NCBI RefSeq assembly: GCF_004345705.1
Contig: NZ_SLWV01000002.1
Coordinates: forward strand, 124,001 to 188,000
Direction of reading: 5' to 3'
Source of the DNA: Marinisporobacter balticus
GTDB lineage: Bacteria; Bacillota; Clostridia; Peptostreptococcales; Thermotaleaceae
DNA: 64,000 bases
Both the position numbers and the translations under genes were made by a program. Positions 16,768 to 24,650 of the stretch are shown here, piece after piece. Position 1 is the stretch's first letter; each line of letters starts with the position of its first letter. The notes beneath the pieces were generated by a model. That model was not told the origin of the DNA. It saw only the letters and a program-made list of their open reading frames with translations, and made no database searches.

Positions 16768-18309
16768 CTAAATTAGTGCAATGATATCATCTTCTATTTT
16801 TTTCTTTATTTCCCTCAAATTATCAATTTTTGTTAATTCATTATACTTTATAGAAAATTTATCTTCAAAAATATCTCCACCAAATATATTTTTAAAATCT
16901 GTAATTAATTCATTGCTATATTTTTGTATAAAACTCTTTTTATCTTGATATGTAAGCTCCTCAAAGACATACCTCATATCAAATCTTGAACTTAGTGGTT
17001 CTGGTATAAATTTAATATAGTTTTGTTCATTTAGATTAGAAGTAAAAATAATTATATACTGATTCATATCATGTTCTACACCTAATCTATCTGTATATTT
17101 ACCATCTTCAAGAAGTTCATAAAAGAAGTTAAATACTTTATTATCAGCTTTTTCAAATTCATCTATCAATATAATTTTTGACTTTGAGCTTTTAATCTTA
17201 TTTGTCAACTCTCCTCCATCTTCACTACCAACAAATCCTTTTGGAGATCCAATCAAGCTGTTTAATACATCCTTAGTTGAGTAATTTCCAAAATTCAGTT
17301 TAATTTGTTTCTCATTTGGAAATATTATGCGATGTAATTGTCTTGCTAATTCTGTTTTTCCAATCCCAGATTTTCCACATACAAAAACCGATAATATTTT
17401 TCTTCTTCCTAATGCATTTAAGTATTTGTATTTTATTAGGTTTTTTCTTAAATCATTTTTAAATTTGTCATGTCCATGTAAATTATCATATAGTTTATTT
17501 ATAATCTCATCTATATTATCTAGATAATTATTAGTAGCTTGTTTTTCTAAATTTTCTTCTTCTATTTTTTTACTAATATCATCTGGTAGATCCTCATAAC
17601 TAGTAAATAAAAATGGGAAGATTTCGTTACATTGTTCTAGATATTGTTTATTAATCAAATATTTCACATTATTCTTTTTCAACAAATCATTTAATATTAA
17701 TTCATAGTTAAATATTTGATCAGCTCTAACTTTCAAGTATTCAACAAGAGAAGTTAGCTCAATATAAATTGATTCATTAGTCAGCTTTTCAAAATCAAAC
17801 TTTACATTTATCCCATCATATGATTTAGCCAAATGAGTAAAACTATATATTAATTCATTATCAATGCCTGCTCTTATATCTCTGATTTTTTCATAACTAT
17901 AAATATATTTCTTAGAACAGCTTATTGTAGTTTTAGGCTTTGAATCTTCAATATTATCCTCATTATTAACAAAATACTCAACCTTACTTTCTTTAAATAA
18001 ATATGGAAAAATTTTAAAAAAATTATCCGTTTCTTTACTTAATAATAATAATTTAACATCTGGAAAATGCTCCATTAATTCATATAAATAATTTTCAAAA
18101 AAAGTTCTATAATATCTATCATTATTTACATCATAGAAATAACTAGTTATATCTATAGCATGCTTATCAAGCTGTAAATCATCAATATTATTGATATCAG
18201 AACATTGTCGATAGATAAAAGAGAATGATACAAACTCATAGTTTACCAATTGTAATTTAATTTTTGATAAACACTCATAGTCATATATAACTAGTCTATA
18301 CTTACTCAT
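16768..18309 (-). CDS. Clp-type AAA+ ATPase with unknown N-terminal domain
   Basis: A 513-residue protein whose C-terminal half is a single AAA+ module most like the second ATPase domain of ClpB/ClpA. It has Walker A GKSGIGKT near 312, the pore-loop-like SPKGFVGSEDGGELT near 355, Walker B ILIDEFEK near 380, sensor-1 FTSN near 422 and the arginine finger in SSRFD near 441. The first 250 residues match nothing I recognise and probably sense or recruit a partner. The ATG at 18309 overlaps the stop of the membrane-protein gene by 8 bp (ATGAGTAA), so the two are translationally coupled. It likely remodels or assembles a complex with the membrane protein and the small protein upstream. A role in phage defence is inference from context. 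Confidence 0.8.
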   Translation of the reverse strand: MSKYRLVIYDYECLSKIKLQLVNYEFVSFSFIYRQCSDINNIDDLQLDKHAIDITSYFYDVNNDRYYRTFFENYLYELMEHFPDVKLLLLSKETDNFFKIFPYLFKESKVEYFVNNEDNIEDSKPKTTISCSKKYIYSYEKIRDIRAGIDNELIYSFTHLAKSYDGINVKFDFEKLTNESIYIELTSLVEYLKVRADQIFNYELILNDLLKKNNVKYLINKQYLEQCNEIFPFLFTSYEDLPDDISKKIEEENLEKQATNNYLDNIDEIINKLYDNLHGHDKFKNDLRKNLIKYKYLNALGRRKILSVFVCGKSGIGKTELARQLHRIIFPNEKQIKLNFGNYSTKDVLNSLIGSPKGFVGSEDGGELTNKIKSSKSKIILIDEFEKADNKVFNFFYELLEDGKYTDRLGVEHDMNQYIIIFTSNLNEQNYIKFIPEPLSSRFDMRYVFEELTYQDKKSFIQKYSNELITDFKNIFGGDIFEDKFSIKYNELTKIDNLREIKKKIEDDIIALI

Positions 18310-19588
18310 TTGATTCACTCTCCTCAAAACTAATTTCTTGAATAATAGCTATTAAATCAATCAAATGATGTTCACCATCTAACCTTTTATGGCTAAAGTT
18401 AAAATATGAAAGTGGATTTTCAATATTCTCTTCACTAGAACTCGATTGTAATAATCCATTTGTAGAACCTTTTTCCTTTTCTTTTTTATAAGATTGTGAT
18501 AATAGTTCAAGAAATTTCGAGGATATACTATCTATTTTTGCAAAGTTAATTTTACCTCTATATATTCCTATTATGCTAAGCTTTCCTAATTGCAAATCGT
18601 TATGAGAATAACTATTTTCAAAATAATTCTTAGATTTATATGGTATCCTAATTATGTATTTTTCACTATTCTCTTCAAAAGTATAATCTATAGTAAAATC
18701 ATCCAACAATTCATCCATCATTTTGGACATATTTAATTCAATGTTATCATCATTTGAAACATTTTTCATTTCACTGTCTTTTAAAATGTTTAATATCATA
18801 ACTGTATCATCTGTGTTTTGTTGATTTAAAGTTGTATTTGTAAACATTACTACTTTCCCTAATTCCGTTTTTTTATTTTCTTTAGCATTTTTTGCTACTT
18901 TATATATTTTTCTAAGCATTATAGATTTAGTTGTTTTCACATCGAAACTTTCAAAAACACTTTTTTTATTGTTATTCTCTTTTACTTGGTTATGGGATAT
19001 CCCTCCAAGACCATCTTTAGTAAAATTAAAAGTACTATCATATTTTAGTATCTCTTCAGAAGATTGTTCCATTTCTACAGTTTTCATGATTTTATTATCT
19101 AATAACATAGCAATCTCATGAACTTTTGAAGTGTTTATATAGAACAAATTAAATAAATCTTTTTTATTATTTTTCTTAAAGTTAATTTTACTGTCATCAT
19201 ACTTACTACATAAACATATTAAAAACAATAGTCCAAAAAAGAAGATCTGAATTATAATATCTTCAAATTTATTGTAGAAATTATTTATGTATGGAAAATT
19301 GATTATCAAAGATATAAATATTGAAGATATTAACGTTATTACAATTAATTCCATATTCTCAAAATATTTTCTCCTAATAATTTTTTGTATAAAATTCAAA
19401 AATATAATTATAAAAATAGGAATAAAAACCCAATATTTATCAATCATATTATTTGTATGTAACAAAAAATATATAGTTACAGATATTGTTCCAATAAACA
19501 TTGCGGTCAAAAAATTTATAATACTCTTTAAGTGTGATGACATCAGTTCTTTTACTTTTTCTTTAAACTTCACTCTATTATCGTTCAT
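18302..19588 (-). CDS. Polytopic membrane protein of the AAA+ operon
   Basis: 428 residues. About five transmembrane helices occupy residues 18-130 (hydrophobic runs at 22-40, 50-66, 80-98 and 108-126). A cytoplasmic domain of about 300 residues follows, beginning LFNLFYINTSKVHEIAMLL and ending with a low-complexity serine-rich linker and a short C-terminal module. The soluble part vaguely recalls DUF6414-like proteins (an FxYxNxxxV opening), a weak resemblance. It is flanked by the 132-residue protein (57 bp upstream) and the AAA+ ATPase (8-bp overlap), and has a strong GGAGG site. A membrane anchor with its own ATPase is a common layout for defence effectors; this is inference. Confidence 0.65.
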   Translation of the reverse strand: MNDNRVKFKEKVKELMSSHLKSIINFLTAMFIGTISVTIYFLLHTNNMIDKYWVFIPIFIIIFLNFIQKIIRRKYFENMELIVITLISSIFISLIINFPYINNFYNKFEDIIIQIFFFGLLFLICLCSKYDDSKINFKKNNKKDLFNLFYINTSKVHEIAMLLDNKIMKTVEMEQSSEEILKYDSTFNFTKDGLGGISHNQVKENNNKKSVFESFDVKTTKSIMLRKIYKVAKNAKENKKTELGKVVMFTNTTLNQQNTDDTVMILNILKDSEMKNVSNDDNIELNMSKMMDELLDDFTIDYTFEENSEKYIIRIPYKSKNYFENSYSHNDLQLGKLSIIGIYRGKINFAKIDSISSKFLELLSQSYKKEKEKGSTNGLLQSSSSEENIENPLSYFNFSHKRLDGEHHLIDLIAIIQEISFEESESNE

Positions 19589-19644
19589 AAAACTCCTCCA
19601 AATGTTTTTATCGTTTCTCTTTCAGTAGCTTCGCATTATAAACA

Positions 19645-20043
19645 TCATCTATATTTAGATAATTTTATTTTCAATAGTTTTATGTTTAATTCAATTAATT
19701 CTCTAAATTCTTCTTCTAATAAATCGTATGTACTTATGCGCCCTTTTGAGTTTTTTTGTCCACTCTTATCAGAAGAATGGCTAGCTTTATCCATCAATTC
19801 ATCATGTTTCTCTTGTATTATAAGGTGGTTTTCTAAAAGGCTTCTTATTCTTATATATCCACTTTTTAAAACCTTATTTTTGTTTTCATCTGTTTTTATA
19901 GGGTATTCAGCACCTACTATTTTATTAGTTCCTTTTAAATAGAAGTTTACGTTTCTACTTTTTTCTTTCATTTCAATCTCATCATAGTCATTATATATAT
20001 TATATTGTTGTTCCAATTTCAGAAATCGTGGCTTTAAAGACAT
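19645..20043 (-). CDS. Small charged protein, first gene of the AAA+ operon
   Basis: 132 residues, no membrane segment. A beta-rich N-terminal part (VNFYLKGTNKIVGAEYPIKT) precedes a serine/lysine-rich linker and a C-terminal amphipathic helix (YDLLEEEFRELIELNIKLLK). GGAGGGG lies just before the ATG. It leads the three-gene unit with the membrane protein and the Clp-like ATPase. No family is recognised; a sensor or adaptor for the ATPase is possible. Confidence 0.6.
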   Translation of the reverse strand: MSLKPRFLKLEQQYNIYNDYDEIEMKEKSRNVNFYLKGTNKIVGAEYPIKTDENKNKVLKSGYIRIRSLLENHLIIQEKHDELMDKASHSSDKSGQKNSKGRISTYDLLEEEFRELIELNIKLLKIKLSKYR

Positions 20044-20140
20044 AATTACCCCTCCTATATTTAGGATTACTTTTCTAGTTTCGTATATATTTTACCATAA
20101 CATGGAATAATTTCATACTTATTGTATATTGGTGTAATGA

Positions 20141-20172
20141 AAAAACAGTAGCTTTAACTGACTACTGTTTTT
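20141..20172. terminator. Bidirectional terminator, perfect 11-bp stem
   Basis: AAAAACAGTAG and CTACTGTTTTT flank a 10-base loop, with T-runs in both directions. It separates the AAA+ operon from the genes upstream. Confidence 0.8.
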
Positions 20173-20232
20173 GGTCCTCTAGTTGTTTTTGTATAATTTT
20201 CCTACTATTAGTATTTTTAAGAGGATATAAAA

Positions 20233-20264
20233 ACAACCCTTCTGATGTAATTTAGAAGGGTTGT
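20233..20264 (-). terminator. Terminator of the zinc-ribbon membrane protein gene
   Basis: The stem ACAACCCTTCT / AGAAGGGTTGT (11 bp, perfect) is followed by TTTTTAT on the minus strand, 30 bp after the stop codon. Confidence 0.8.
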
Positions 20265-20293
20265 AAACTTCACATGCTATGGATAATGGGCAA

Positions 20294-20746
20294 TTAATCA
20301 TCATATACTGATGACCACATTTTATTGTTAATATTTCTTATATGTTCAACTTTACCTTTATCAAAAACACTTTCAAGTTGGCATGAACTACATTTATAAT
20401 ATCCTGTATCATCAGTTTCAAAAACCGTTATTATTTCTTTATTTCTATTCCAGCAAACTGTACAAATGTATATATTTCTATCTGCCAAGTAAAGACAAGT
20501 TCCCCCTAAAGGACTCCCTTGAATATTATCTTCTACATTTCTAATATATTCTGAATTCGATAACTCTTCCTCTAATTTTTTAATCTTTTTCTTTAATTCA
20601 TCATTCTCTTGTTTTACTTTATACTTTTTTTCAGTAACTCTTTTTACAAAAAAAACTATAATTCCTCCTATTAAAGTACATAATGTACATAAAGCAATTA
20701 TCACACCACTATAATTTTTTACTAAGAGCATAATATTTTTGATCAT
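20294..20746 (-). CDS. Membrane-anchored zinc-ribbon protein
   Basis: 150 residues. One N-terminal transmembrane helix (about 15-34: VIIALCTLCTLIGGIIVFFV), a coiled coil (38-66), then a C-terminal zinc ribbon made by CTVC and CSSC about 25 residues apart. AAGGAGG sits before the ATG. A single-TM, coiled-coil, zinc-ribbon layout is common in cargo genes of mobile elements, but I can name no function. It has its own terminator and is probably monocistronic. Confidence 0.6.
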   Translation of the reverse strand: MIKNIMLLVKNYSGVIIALCTLCTLIGGIIVFFVKRVTEKKYKVKQENDELKKKIKKLEEELSNSEYIRNVEDNIQGSPLGGTCLYLADRNIYICTVCWNRNKEIITVFETDDTGYYKCSSCQLESVFDKGKVEHIRNINNKMWSSVYDD

Positions 20747-20821
20747 AACTTACCTCCTTAATCTGATCTTAATCCTCTAATTATTAGGAAGTATCCCCCT
20801 CTGCTTTTTATACCTACACAG

Positions 20822-22000
20822 CTAAGGTTTAGGTGTGTAAGGAATAAAGAAATCAAATGGCATATCGGATGTATCTATTTTTATATCTTGTTTCTTGCTA
20901 GCTTTTGATATGTTTTGTAGGTGAAACTTAACTGCCATCAATAGTTTAATACTTTGTGGGTCTGCAACTGTAAATTGTACCCCATACTGTCCCATTTCAG
21001 ACCAACTATCCCATAAAGCCGGACTTATTATCAGATTTTGCGAATACAAGGGTATAAATACATTTATGTAATACTGAATAAGTCCTATCGGAAAGTTCCT
21101 TATCTGTTCAAGGTATTCACCATATACATTTAAATCTGATTTTAAAGCACTTACTAGAAAATATGATTTGTTTTCTAAAGGAAAGGTCGTAAAAAAAACA
21201 AACCGCATTCTCTTGGTCTTTTTATCAATTGATTTTATCTTTTTACCCCTTAGATCAAATGGAGGCGCTACTGTCATATAATTTGCAAACTGTACTCTGA
21301 AAGGTAGTTCTATCACTACTGTCTCTAATCCTGAATAGTCTTTCTGCGCTAGTGCTGTATCAAAGTAGTCTCGATAATACTGTAAATCTTCTATTTTCAG
21401 ATTAGTATTTCTATACTTTTTAAATGAAGACGAGTCTTTTGTTAACTGGGGAATACCTGCAAACATATGAGACTGAAACTTCTTTGACACTATTTCAGTA
21501 TACAATTCAAAAGCAAAGGTCTTATAAGCAAAAAGAAAAAGTTGCTCTTCCTCCAAAGTATCAAGTGTATACTGAAATTTTTCTATCTTGGCAAATATTG
21601 AATCATCATGTGTTTCACAGAAACAGGTAGCTACTGTGGCATCCTTTATCAGTACTTTATCTAATAAATAGAAAGGTTCTCGTTTACCCTTTTTTATTTC
21701 CAGCATTTCAGGAGCTTTTGTGAAGTCTTGCATATACACTTTCTTATTGACTTCTAATTTATTTAGGATTCTATTCTCCTGTAAAGCATGTGCTTTTATT
21801 ATATTTTTTCCCTTGGCTGTACACCCCTTAACTAAACATGTCCTTATTCGGCTCTTTCTCATTGCTTTCCCCATGTAGTTTAAAAATTCACCTTCAGTAT
21901 GAAACCCTCTAGCCTTTTTCGTTTTACAACAATTTTTATATAGAGAACCACTCCCACATGGGCATGGTTCTTTTCCATTAAAAATAAAGCTTTTGAACAC
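20822..22000 (-). CDS. SEC-C zinc-motif protein
   Basis: 392 residues. The N-terminus carries the SEC-C metal-binding motif (PCPCGSGSLYKNCC, residues 13-26), also found at the SecA tail and in many small bacterial proteins. The remainder is a soluble domain with conserved histidine/cysteine features (CFCETHDDSIF near 138) and no recognisable catalytic motif. The start is GTG with GAGAGGTG upstream. SEC-C proteins with unknown large domains are frequent in defence islands and mobile elements; that association is the only clue to its role. A 31-residue basic frame lies 27 bp upstream on the same strand. Confidence 0.7.
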   Translation of the reverse strand: MFKSFIFNGKEPCPCGSGSLYKNCCKTKKARGFHTEGEFLNYMGKAMRKSRIRTCLVKGCTAKGKNIIKAHALQENRILNKLEVNKKVYMQDFTKAPEMLEIKKGKREPFYLLDKVLIKDATVATCFCETHDDSIFAKIEKFQYTLDTLEEEQLFLFAYKTFAFELYTEIVSKKFQSHMFAGIPQLTKDSSSFKKYRNTNLKIEDLQYYRDYFDTALAQKDYSGLETVVIELPFRVQFANYMTVAPPFDLRGKKIKSIDKKTKRMRFVFFTTFPLENKSYFLVSALKSDLNVYGEYLEQIRNFPIGLIQYYINVFIPLYSQNLIISPALWDSWSEMGQYGVQFTVADPQSIKLLMAVKFHLQNISKASKKQDIKIDTSDMPFDFFIPYTPKP

Positions 22001-22027
22001 TTATTTATCACCTCTCAATAATCCAAA

Positions 22028-22123
22028 TTATTTGTTGATATCCTTACCTATTTTGGTACTACATTTGACTTTAAAGCTAGGACTCAATTTCATCGTGCTC
22101 TTTTTAATAGATTTAGATTTCAT
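22028..22123 (-). CDS. Possible 31-residue basic peptide
   Basis: ATG with AAGGA seven bases upstream opens a 31-codon frame that is very rich in Lys and Ser (MKSKSIKKSTMKLS..). It precedes the SEC-C gene by 27 bp on the same strand, so it may be a leader peptide or a small partner. The composition could also be chance in AT-rich DNA. Confidence 0.3.
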   Translation of the reverse strand: MKSKSIKKSTMKLSPSFKVKCSTKIGKDINK

Positions 22124-22393
22124 TTGTAATCCTTCAAACTAATTATTAGCATTAAAAAGATTAATTCCCCCGATACTTTTAAAGGTAAAGATTTTTATTG
22201 TATAAAAGCTATTACATTAAATTACCCATTTTAAGCATATTGAGAATCTAACCAATATAAGATAGCATTTCATTATTATAATGAATGTTTTTCAAATATA
22301 CACATATTATAGCATTATTGAGATTATATTTACATTAATTTCAATCTTTATAGTTCAATTTACATAAGCTCACTAAAATATTTATTCATACAT

Positions 22394-22427
22394 AAAAAAA
22401 GCAAGAGCCTAAATTGTTAAGCTCCTG
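22394..22427 (-). terminator. Terminator of the GHKL ATPase gene
   Basis: CAGGAGCTTA and TAGGCTCTTG pair (two G-U) and are followed by seven T residues on the minus strand. Confidence 0.75.
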
Positions 22428-22435
22428 TATTAACC

Positions 22436-22508
22436 ACAAATTTAATATCATTTTGATTTCAATTCCCATAGTTTAGCTACACCAACTATGGATAATTAGA
22501 AACTATGA
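22436..22508. repeat. Direct repeat copy B flanking the cargo block
   Basis: Counterpart of 16611-16684, same orientation. The hairpin arms here are CCATAGTT and AACTATGG around TAGCTACACC, whereas copy A uses CCCTGTTT and AAACTAGGG, so the pairing is kept although the bases differ. Confidence 0.6.
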
Positions 22509-22545
22509 ATTCTTCTTCTATTTTTTCTAACTCTTCCTTACTAAA

Positions 22546-24177
22546 TTAGCAATTATTTTTAAAATTATTTACTATCATCTTTAGCTCAATTATTGGGATA
22601 ACTTTTTGTGTTCCATATTTTAATATCCATTCTTCATTTTCCTGTATTAAGCATAAGATATTACCATCCCTTAATTTTTTCTTCTCATTCATATCTAAAT
22701 CAACCTCCCAGCATACTACATAGTCAAATGTCTCATAAGGGTGGTCGTGCTTAAACAGACTGCTTAATTTATATTCAATTTCTACTAACACCTTCTCATC
22801 ACTGTAATTTAAACAGATCATATCAGTTGTAGATTGATGGGAGTAGTGCCCTATTTTATTTATATGTTTTACTAAATTTTTTCCCTTTTCATTACCAAGA
22901 ATTTCTGTAAATAATATAACAACTTGTGATTCATTATCTGGCTTCTTTACTATTGACAATTCATTTATAAGCAAATCATCTATTTTATCAAAACATTCTA
23001 ATCTCATTTTAAGCCTTCTTCTCTTATCTTTTATCCCATCTTCTTCTTCTTCTTCTTTTCTCAGTTTAAAATATCCTTTTTCCGCCAATGGCATTATATC
23101 ACCACAAATAATTTTTTTTGCTTCTTCAAATATCCATTTTACTTTTGGATCATCTTCATTAGATATATTATTTCTGTCTGCTGTTAATTCAAAAGCTTGA
23201 GAGTTTATAATTAAATGATAATGATGATAATTAGGGTCTGTCATTAAGTTTTGCTTTTTTACAAAAAGTATAAAATCTTTGGCTAAATATATACCAAATC
23301 TTGATTTTAATGTTTCACCCTTTCTTAATTTTGCTACCTTTTTCCTGCAATTTATGCCTGAAATCGTACCATACATTTGAAAAGATACATACTCACCATT
23401 AATATTAGTGGCTCTGTGAAAGGGTCCAAAATGTCTACAGTAATTAACGGATCTTATATATATCTGTTCACTAATATCCACCTTTGGATTTTCTTGAGGC
23501 GGACAGAATTGATGTACTCCTCCTATTTCTTCTTTTATTCCTAACATTCTATCTTCTAAAAATACCCTTGGTGCTATCTGCATATTATGGACATATTTAT
23601 GTAATTCTGAGTAATTGGCAAAATAAGTTTTAAAACTACCAGCAGCAGTAAACCATAATATATAATCTTTTATAGTATTAAAGTTAAAATATTTTTCTGG
23701 ATTGTCAATAACATACCCTTCTATTAAAATTATAGTTCCGCCCTTGCCAGATACAGCATCTATTTTTTCTACTGTATATTTAGGTAGTATACCCTTACAT
23801 AAATTGTCCCACGGCTCATTCATTATGGCTTTATAAGCTTCATTATTTCTTGTTTGTGTGTATAAAGTTATTCCTTCACTTTTAAAAAATGTTTTTGTCC
23901 CTAATCCTTTCTCTCCTATACCTAATTTTGTTTTCATGGAATCACCCAAATTAAAGAATTTATGTATATTATCAAAATTCATCCCTTTTCCATCATCTTG
24001 AATCTCTAATACAAATTTCCCCTCTTTATTTCTATATATTATTATAGAAATAGTTTTAGCTTCTGCATCATGGCAATTACTTATTGCTTCTCTCAGAACC
24101 TCTAAAGGGTTAACAATATTTTTTGCAATTTCTCTAAATAATGATATATCTTTTACTTGTGGTTTATAAAAATTCAT
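22546..24177 (-). CDS. GHKL (Hsp90/MORC-like) ATPase with nuclease-like C-terminus
   Basis: 543 residues. The N-terminal Bergerat-fold ATPase is clear: N-box LREAISNCHDAEAK (28-41), G1 DDGKGM (61-66) and G2 GIGEKGLGTKTF (86-97). A middle transducer-like region follows. The C-terminal 100 residues contain Asp452 and an ExK motif (VEIEYK, Glu468/Lys470) in a beta-strand context, compatible with a PD-(D/E)xK nuclease fold. ATP-gated dimerisation driving DNA cleavage would suit a phage-defence effector; this is inference. An XRE regulator is divergently transcribed 119 bp away. An in-frame 20-codon extension lies beyond the stop. Confidence 0.75.
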   Translation of the reverse strand: MNFYKPQVKDISLFREIAKNIVNPLEVLREAISNCHDAEAKTISIIIYRNKEGKFVLEIQDDGKGMNFDNIHKFFNLGDSMKTKLGIGEKGLGTKTFFKSEGITLYTQTRNNEAYKAIMNEPWDNLCKGILPKYTVEKIDAVSGKGGTIILIEGYVIDNPEKYFNFNTIKDYILWFTAAGSFKTYFANYSELHKYVHNMQIAPRVFLEDRMLGIKEEIGGVHQFCPPQENPKVDISEQIYIRSVNYCRHFGPFHRATNINGEYVSFQMYGTISGINCRKKVAKLRKGETLKSRFGIYLAKDFILFVKKQNLMTDPNYHHYHLIINSQAFELTADRNNISNEDDPKVKWIFEEAKKIICGDIMPLAEKGYFKLRKEEEEEDGIKDKRRRLKMRLECFDKIDDLLINELSIVKKPDNESQVVILFTEILGNEKGKNLVKHINKIGHYSHQSTTDMICLNYSDEKVLVEIEYKLSSLFKHDHPYETFDYVVCWEVDLDMNEKKKLRDGNILCLIQENEEWILKYGTQKVIPIIELKMIVNNFKNNC

Positions 24178-24295
24178 CCTATCTACCTCATTCCCTATAC
24201 AAAAATAATACTTTTTTTCTACATTATGTGAATATCACATAATATAGTATTTTCTTTTAGATAAAATTAATGCATAAAACTTACAATTAGATTGG

Positions 24296-24526
24296 ATGGT
24301 TATTATGTATGGAAAGAATGTCATTGGTCATAATGTAAAATATTTTAGAGAATTGAAAAAAATTTCTCAGGAACAATTAACTGCTCGACTAAATATTCAA
24401 GGAATAGAAATAGACCAGCCAATGCTTTCTAGAATAGAAAATTGTACACGACAGTTACTTGATTTTGAAATTATTGGTATTGCAAAAGCTTTAAAGATTG
24501 GAATAGAAGACTTATTTAAGTTATAA
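24296..24526 (+). CDS. XRE-family helix-turn-helix regulator
   Basis: A 76-residue DNA-binding protein made almost only of an HTH_3 domain (KYFRELKKISQEQLTARLN to MLSRIEN). It is the only plus-strand gene of the element apart from an IS scrap, and diverges from the GHKL ATPase gene, so it probably represses that promoter region and its own, like restriction-modification controller proteins. An alternative ATG lies three codons in; neither has a strong ribosome site. Confidence 0.8.
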   Translation: MVIMYGKNVIGHNVKYFRELKKISQEQLTARLNIQGIEIDQPMLSRIENCTRQLLDFEIIGIAKALKIGIEDLFKL

Positions 24527-24560
24527 TTTACAATTCGTTTTTAATATTTTTTCTATATAA

Positions 24561-24590
24561 TATAAAATCTCCTAAATAGGAGATTTTATA
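24561..24590. terminator. Bidirectional terminator between the XRE gene and topB
   Basis: The perfect 13-bp stem TATAAAATCTCCT / AGGAGATTTTATA lies between two convergent genes. Confidence 0.85.
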
Positions 24591-24650
24591 TTTATAATAG
24601 TATTTTATATTCACCCTTCATGAGCTACAAATAGCATTCTTAGTTCTTTG

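Larger units (their letters stand above)
22124..22545. other. 420-bp intergenic stretch with terminator and repeat copy B
   Basis: Apart from the terminator at 22394-22427 and the repeat at 22436-22508, I see no gene. The GHKL frame would continue for 20 more codons past its stop to a TAG near 22495, hinting that the protein was once longer. Confidence 0.5.

Noticed and set aside
23030..23060. CTT/TTC-rich run as a possible microsatellite
   Set aside because: It encodes an acidic EEEE stretch of the GHKL ATPase (around residue 375) and is short.
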